From Deltaproteobacteria bacterium (GTDB lineage: Bacteria; Desulfobacterota; Binatia; UBA9968): DNA of 24,826 nucleotides. This document shows positions 22,526 through 24,826 of this stretch, piece by piece. How positions within the stretch are numbered: the first letter of the stretch is position 1; each line of letters starts with the position of its first letter. Location: the NCBI GenBank assembly GCA_021323355.1, contig JAJONK010000032.1:1-24826 (forward strand), read 5' to 3'. The position numbers and the translations under genes are program-made. The notes below the pieces were generated by a model. That model saw only the letters and a program-made list of their open reading frames with translations. It ran no database searches and was not told where the DNA came from.

Positions 22526-24826
22526 GCCGCGGCTCCAGAATTCAGAACTGCGGCACAACGGGCACAGACGGTCGGATGGCTGGCATCGCTGCCCACCTCA
22601 GTGTCGTACTTCCAGCAACGCTCGCATTTGAGACCCTCAGCTTTTGAGACTGCGATTTGGCAGTTCAATAGTTCGGTTTGATACCAAGAGACACTCGCGC
22701 TATCAGATGTCACCGATTCGGAAATGTCGGCCTGTGACACGATCAAAACATCTTGCATTTTGCTCTTATCCGCTTTAATCAGATTTCCCAGAGTAGAATT
22801 GGGCCCGCCGTTCTGGCTAACCAAAACGACTTTTGCGTCCAGCGAATGACCGATGATGCCTTTAGTTCGGGCCTCTTCTAAAGCCTTGAGCACCTCGGCG
22901 CGCTCTTTGAAGATACGATCCCATCTGTCAGCAAGTTCTCGATCCAACATCGTGGGATCCGCTTGCGGCATTTGGGAAAGAAAGATACTGCCGGACAGAC
23001 GATCTTTTGCCTCCATGTAGGTCCAAATCTCTTCGGCGGTAAACGATAGAATCGGGGCCAGTAAGTGGACCAGCACGTTCAAGATTCTATGCAACGTCGT
23101 CTGCGCCGCTCGCCGCTCACTGCTTTTTGCACCGGCGCAGTAAAGGCGGTCTTTGGCGATATCGAGGTACTGCGCGCTAAGGTCAACGCTACAGTAGTTA
23201 TTAAGACCATGGAACACAGTATGAAATTCGTATCTCTCGTAAGCCTCTCGGCAACGACTTAGTAAGCTCTCGGTCCGATGCAGGATCCAGCGATCGAGTT
23301 CGTCTAGATCGGGCGGCGAAACGCGATCGTGCTCGGGATCGAAATCATAAAGGTTGCTGATCAAAAAACGCGCTGTGTTTCTGAGTCGCCGATAAGCCTC
23401 CACCAAGCGATTGAGAATTTCGTCTGAAATGCGCACGTCCTCGCGATAATCTTCAGCTGCCGCCCAGAGCCGCAAGATTTCCGCGCCCGATTTCTTAGTG
23501 ATTTCCTGTGGGGCAATGACATTGCCCAAGGATTTTGACATCTTGCGTCCCTTACCATCCAAGGTAAAGCCATGCGTGAGCACGCTTTCATAGGGTGCGC
23601 GTCCCCGAGTGGCTATTGAAGTGAGCAAAGCAGTGTGAAACCACCCGCGATGCTGGTCGCTTCCCTCAAGATAAAGGTCGGCGCGACCGCCGAGCCTCGG
23701 GTCAACTTCGACTACTGCTGCATGGCTCACTCCCGAGTCAAACCAGACGTCGAGAATATCTTCCTCTTTAAAAAAATCCCTTTTGCCGCACCTTGGACAG
23801 GCAAGATCAGCCGGCACCAGTTCGATGATCGGCCGGGTAAACCACGCATCAGAACCTTCTCTCTCAACGATGCCGGCGATGTGTTCGCAGACATCTTGCG
23901 TGAGAATAGCTTCATTGCATTGCTTACAATAGACCGCTGGGATTGGAACTCCCCAGGAGCGCTGGCGCGAAATACACCAGTCCGGTCTACTTTCGAGCAT
24001 ACCCCGAATACGATCTTTGCCCCAGGGTGGCACCCAGCGCACCTGTTCGATGGCGAATAGAGCTGAGTCTCTGAGCCCATTCTTCTCCATAGAAATAAAC
24101 CACTGCTCCGTTGCTCGAAAGATGATGGGTTTTTTGCAACGCCAGCAGTGGGGATAACTATGCGGAAGAGTCTCTTCTTTCAGGAGTGCTCCATGATCAC
24201 GGAGTTTTTGAATGATCTTGGAATCGACTTTAAACACCGATTCTCCGTGCAGATCGCCGGCTTCAGCTGTAAACCTACCTTCAGCATCCACGGGCGCCAT
24301 CACCTCGAGGCCATAGCGCATTCCGACTTCATAGTCCTCCTGACCATGTCCAGGTGCGATGTGAACGCAGCCGGTCCCTTGATCCCGGGTGACAAACTCA
24401 CCAAGAACAATCTTCGAATCACGATCCAACCAGGGGTGACGGCAAACAATGCCTTCGAGTTCGGCGCCCGTCCAGACACCCTCGGTGATTTTGTATTCCG
24501 CGGGCTCCAACCCGATTGCCTTCATCACCGTTGGAACTAACTCTGCCTCGATGATGAGGGCTCCCTTGGGAGTTCTCACGCGACGGTACGTAAACTTCGG
24601 ATTGATTGCGATTGCTTGATTAGCCGGCAAGGTCCATGGGGTGGTTGTCCAAATGACGAAGTAAGTGGCCACATCGTCAGCGGTAAATTTTCCCTTGTGA
24701 TCTTTAACCAGAAACTTTACGTAAATTGAGGGCGAGACATGCTCTTCGTATTCGACCTCGGCTTCAGCGAGAGCGGTGACACAGGAAGCGCACCAGTAAA
24801 CCGGTTTCTTTCTACGATAGAGCGTT
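22522..24826 (-). CDS. ileS: Isoleucyl-tRNA synthetase, C-terminal 767 residues, runs off right edge
   Basis: IleS charges tRNA-Ile and edits mischarged valine. The visible part begins inside the editing (CP1) region with KPVYWCASC, then TTTPWTLPANQA and GTGCVHIAPGHGQEDYEVG. It continues through the catalytic core with DVWFDSGVSH and the KMSKS signature (GRKMSKSLGN) to the anticodon-binding domain. The C-terminus has a zinc finger of CERCWKYD...CARC type, as in bacterial IleS with the C-terminal Zn module. The HIGH motif and true start lie beyond the window; the frame is open to base 24826, and internal Met or GTG codons such as 24672 are not the start. lspA overlaps the stop, the common ileS-lspA pair. 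Confidence 0.97.
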   Translation of the reverse strand, partial: TLYRRKKPVYWCASCVTALAEAEVEYEEHVSPSIYVKFLVKDHKGKFTADDVATYFVIWTTTPWTLPANQAIAINPKFTYRRVRTPKGALIIEAELVPTVMKAIGLEPAEYKITEGVWTGAELEGIVCRHPWLDRDSKIVLGEFVTRDQGTGCVHIAPGHGQEDYEVGMRYGLEVMAPVDAEGRFTAEAGDLHGESVFKVDSKIIQKLRDHGALLKEETLPHSYPHCWRCKKPIIFRATEQWFISMEKNGLRDSALFAIEQVRWVPPWGKDRIRGMLESRPDWCISRQRSWGVPIPAVYCKQCNEAILTQDVCEHIAGIVEREGSDAWFTRPIIELVPADLACPRCGKRDFFKEEDILDVWFDSGVSHAAVVEVDPRLGGRADLYLEGSDQHRGWFHTALLTSIATRGRAPYESVLTHGFTLDGKGRKMSKSLGNVIAPQEITKKSGAEILRLWAAAEDYREDVRISDEILNRLVEAYRRLRNTARFLISNLYDFDPEHDRVSPPDLDELDRWILHRTESLLSRCREAYERYEFHTVFHGLNNYCSVDLSAQYLDIAKDRLYCAGAKSSERRAAQTTLHRILNVLVHLLAPILSFTAEEIWTYMEAKDRLSGSIFLSQMPQADPTMLDRELADRWDRIFKERAEVLKALEEARTKGIIGHSLDAKVVLVSQNGGPNSTLGNLIKADKSKMQDVLIVSQADISESVTSDSASVSWYQTELLNCQIAVSKAEGLKCERCWKYDTEVGSDASHPTVCARCAAVLNSGAAA

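Noticed and set aside
1..24826. Search for CRISPR arrays, tRNA or rRNA genes, insertion sequences and integrase or phage genes
   Set aside because: No regularly spaced repeats, cloverleaf-like sequences, transposase motifs or phage proteins were seen. Short RNAs could still be missed without a covariance search.

Overview
The window is 24.8 kb of dense, ordinary-looking bacterial chromosome of moderate G+C (about half, judged by eye). It probably comes from an uncultured Gram-negative (diderm) lineage. A diderm envelope is suggested by clpS-clpA, several lipobox-bearing lipoproteins, lspA (signal peptidase II) and a sigma-54 enhancer-binding protein. A gamma-alpha fused 2-oxoacid:ferredoxin oxidoreductase, a UbiD-type decarboxylase and several amidohydrolases of the isochorismatase fold suggest a Deltaproteobacteria-, Methylomirabilota- or Tectomicrobia-like organism. 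I cannot fix the taxon from the sequence alone. I saw no rRNA, tRNA, CRISPR array, insertion sequence or prophage.

Left part (1-6850). A partial M48 metalloprotease gene runs off the left edge, downstream of clpS-clpA; all three read leftwards and form a protein-turnover group. Divergent from clpS is a protein with four CBS motifs, followed by korA-korB, which form a 2-oxoacid:ferredoxin oxidoreductase. A strong bidirectional terminator (6795-6833) closes korB against the convergent next cluster.

Middle left (6848-9779, leftward). moaA, a molybdopterin-binding (MoeA/MogA-fold) protein and a RutB/biuret-hydrolase-like cysteine hydrolase follow one another.

Middle (9873-13927, rightward). This is the most interesting region. 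A two-component pair (membrane histidine kinase and sigma-54 response regulator) is followed by a correctly spaced -24/-12 sigma-54 promoter (13007-13021). That promoter leads into an unannotated 55-residue ORF, a small secreted basic protein and a glycine-zipper lipoprotein. The layout suggests a self-contained envelope-response module in which the regulator switches on the three small genes beside it.

Middle right (14135-18078). A lipoprotein-type SAM methyltransferase and an N-carbamoylsarcosine-amidase-like hydrolase are divergent. Each has a sigma-70-like promoter followed at once by a 7-7-7 inverted repeat over the predicted transcription start. Next come a TauE/SafE permease and a UbiD-family decarboxylase, both leftward.

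Right part (18353-24826). A large membrane hybrid histidine kinase (PAS, GAF, kinase, receiver) and a stand-alone Smr protein read rightwards. An alpha/beta hydrolase, lspA and a partial ileS read leftwards. ileS and lspA are coupled by a TTGA overlap. Several start codons were moved from the longest open frame to positions with a good Shine-Dalgarno sequence; each case is stated in its entry.
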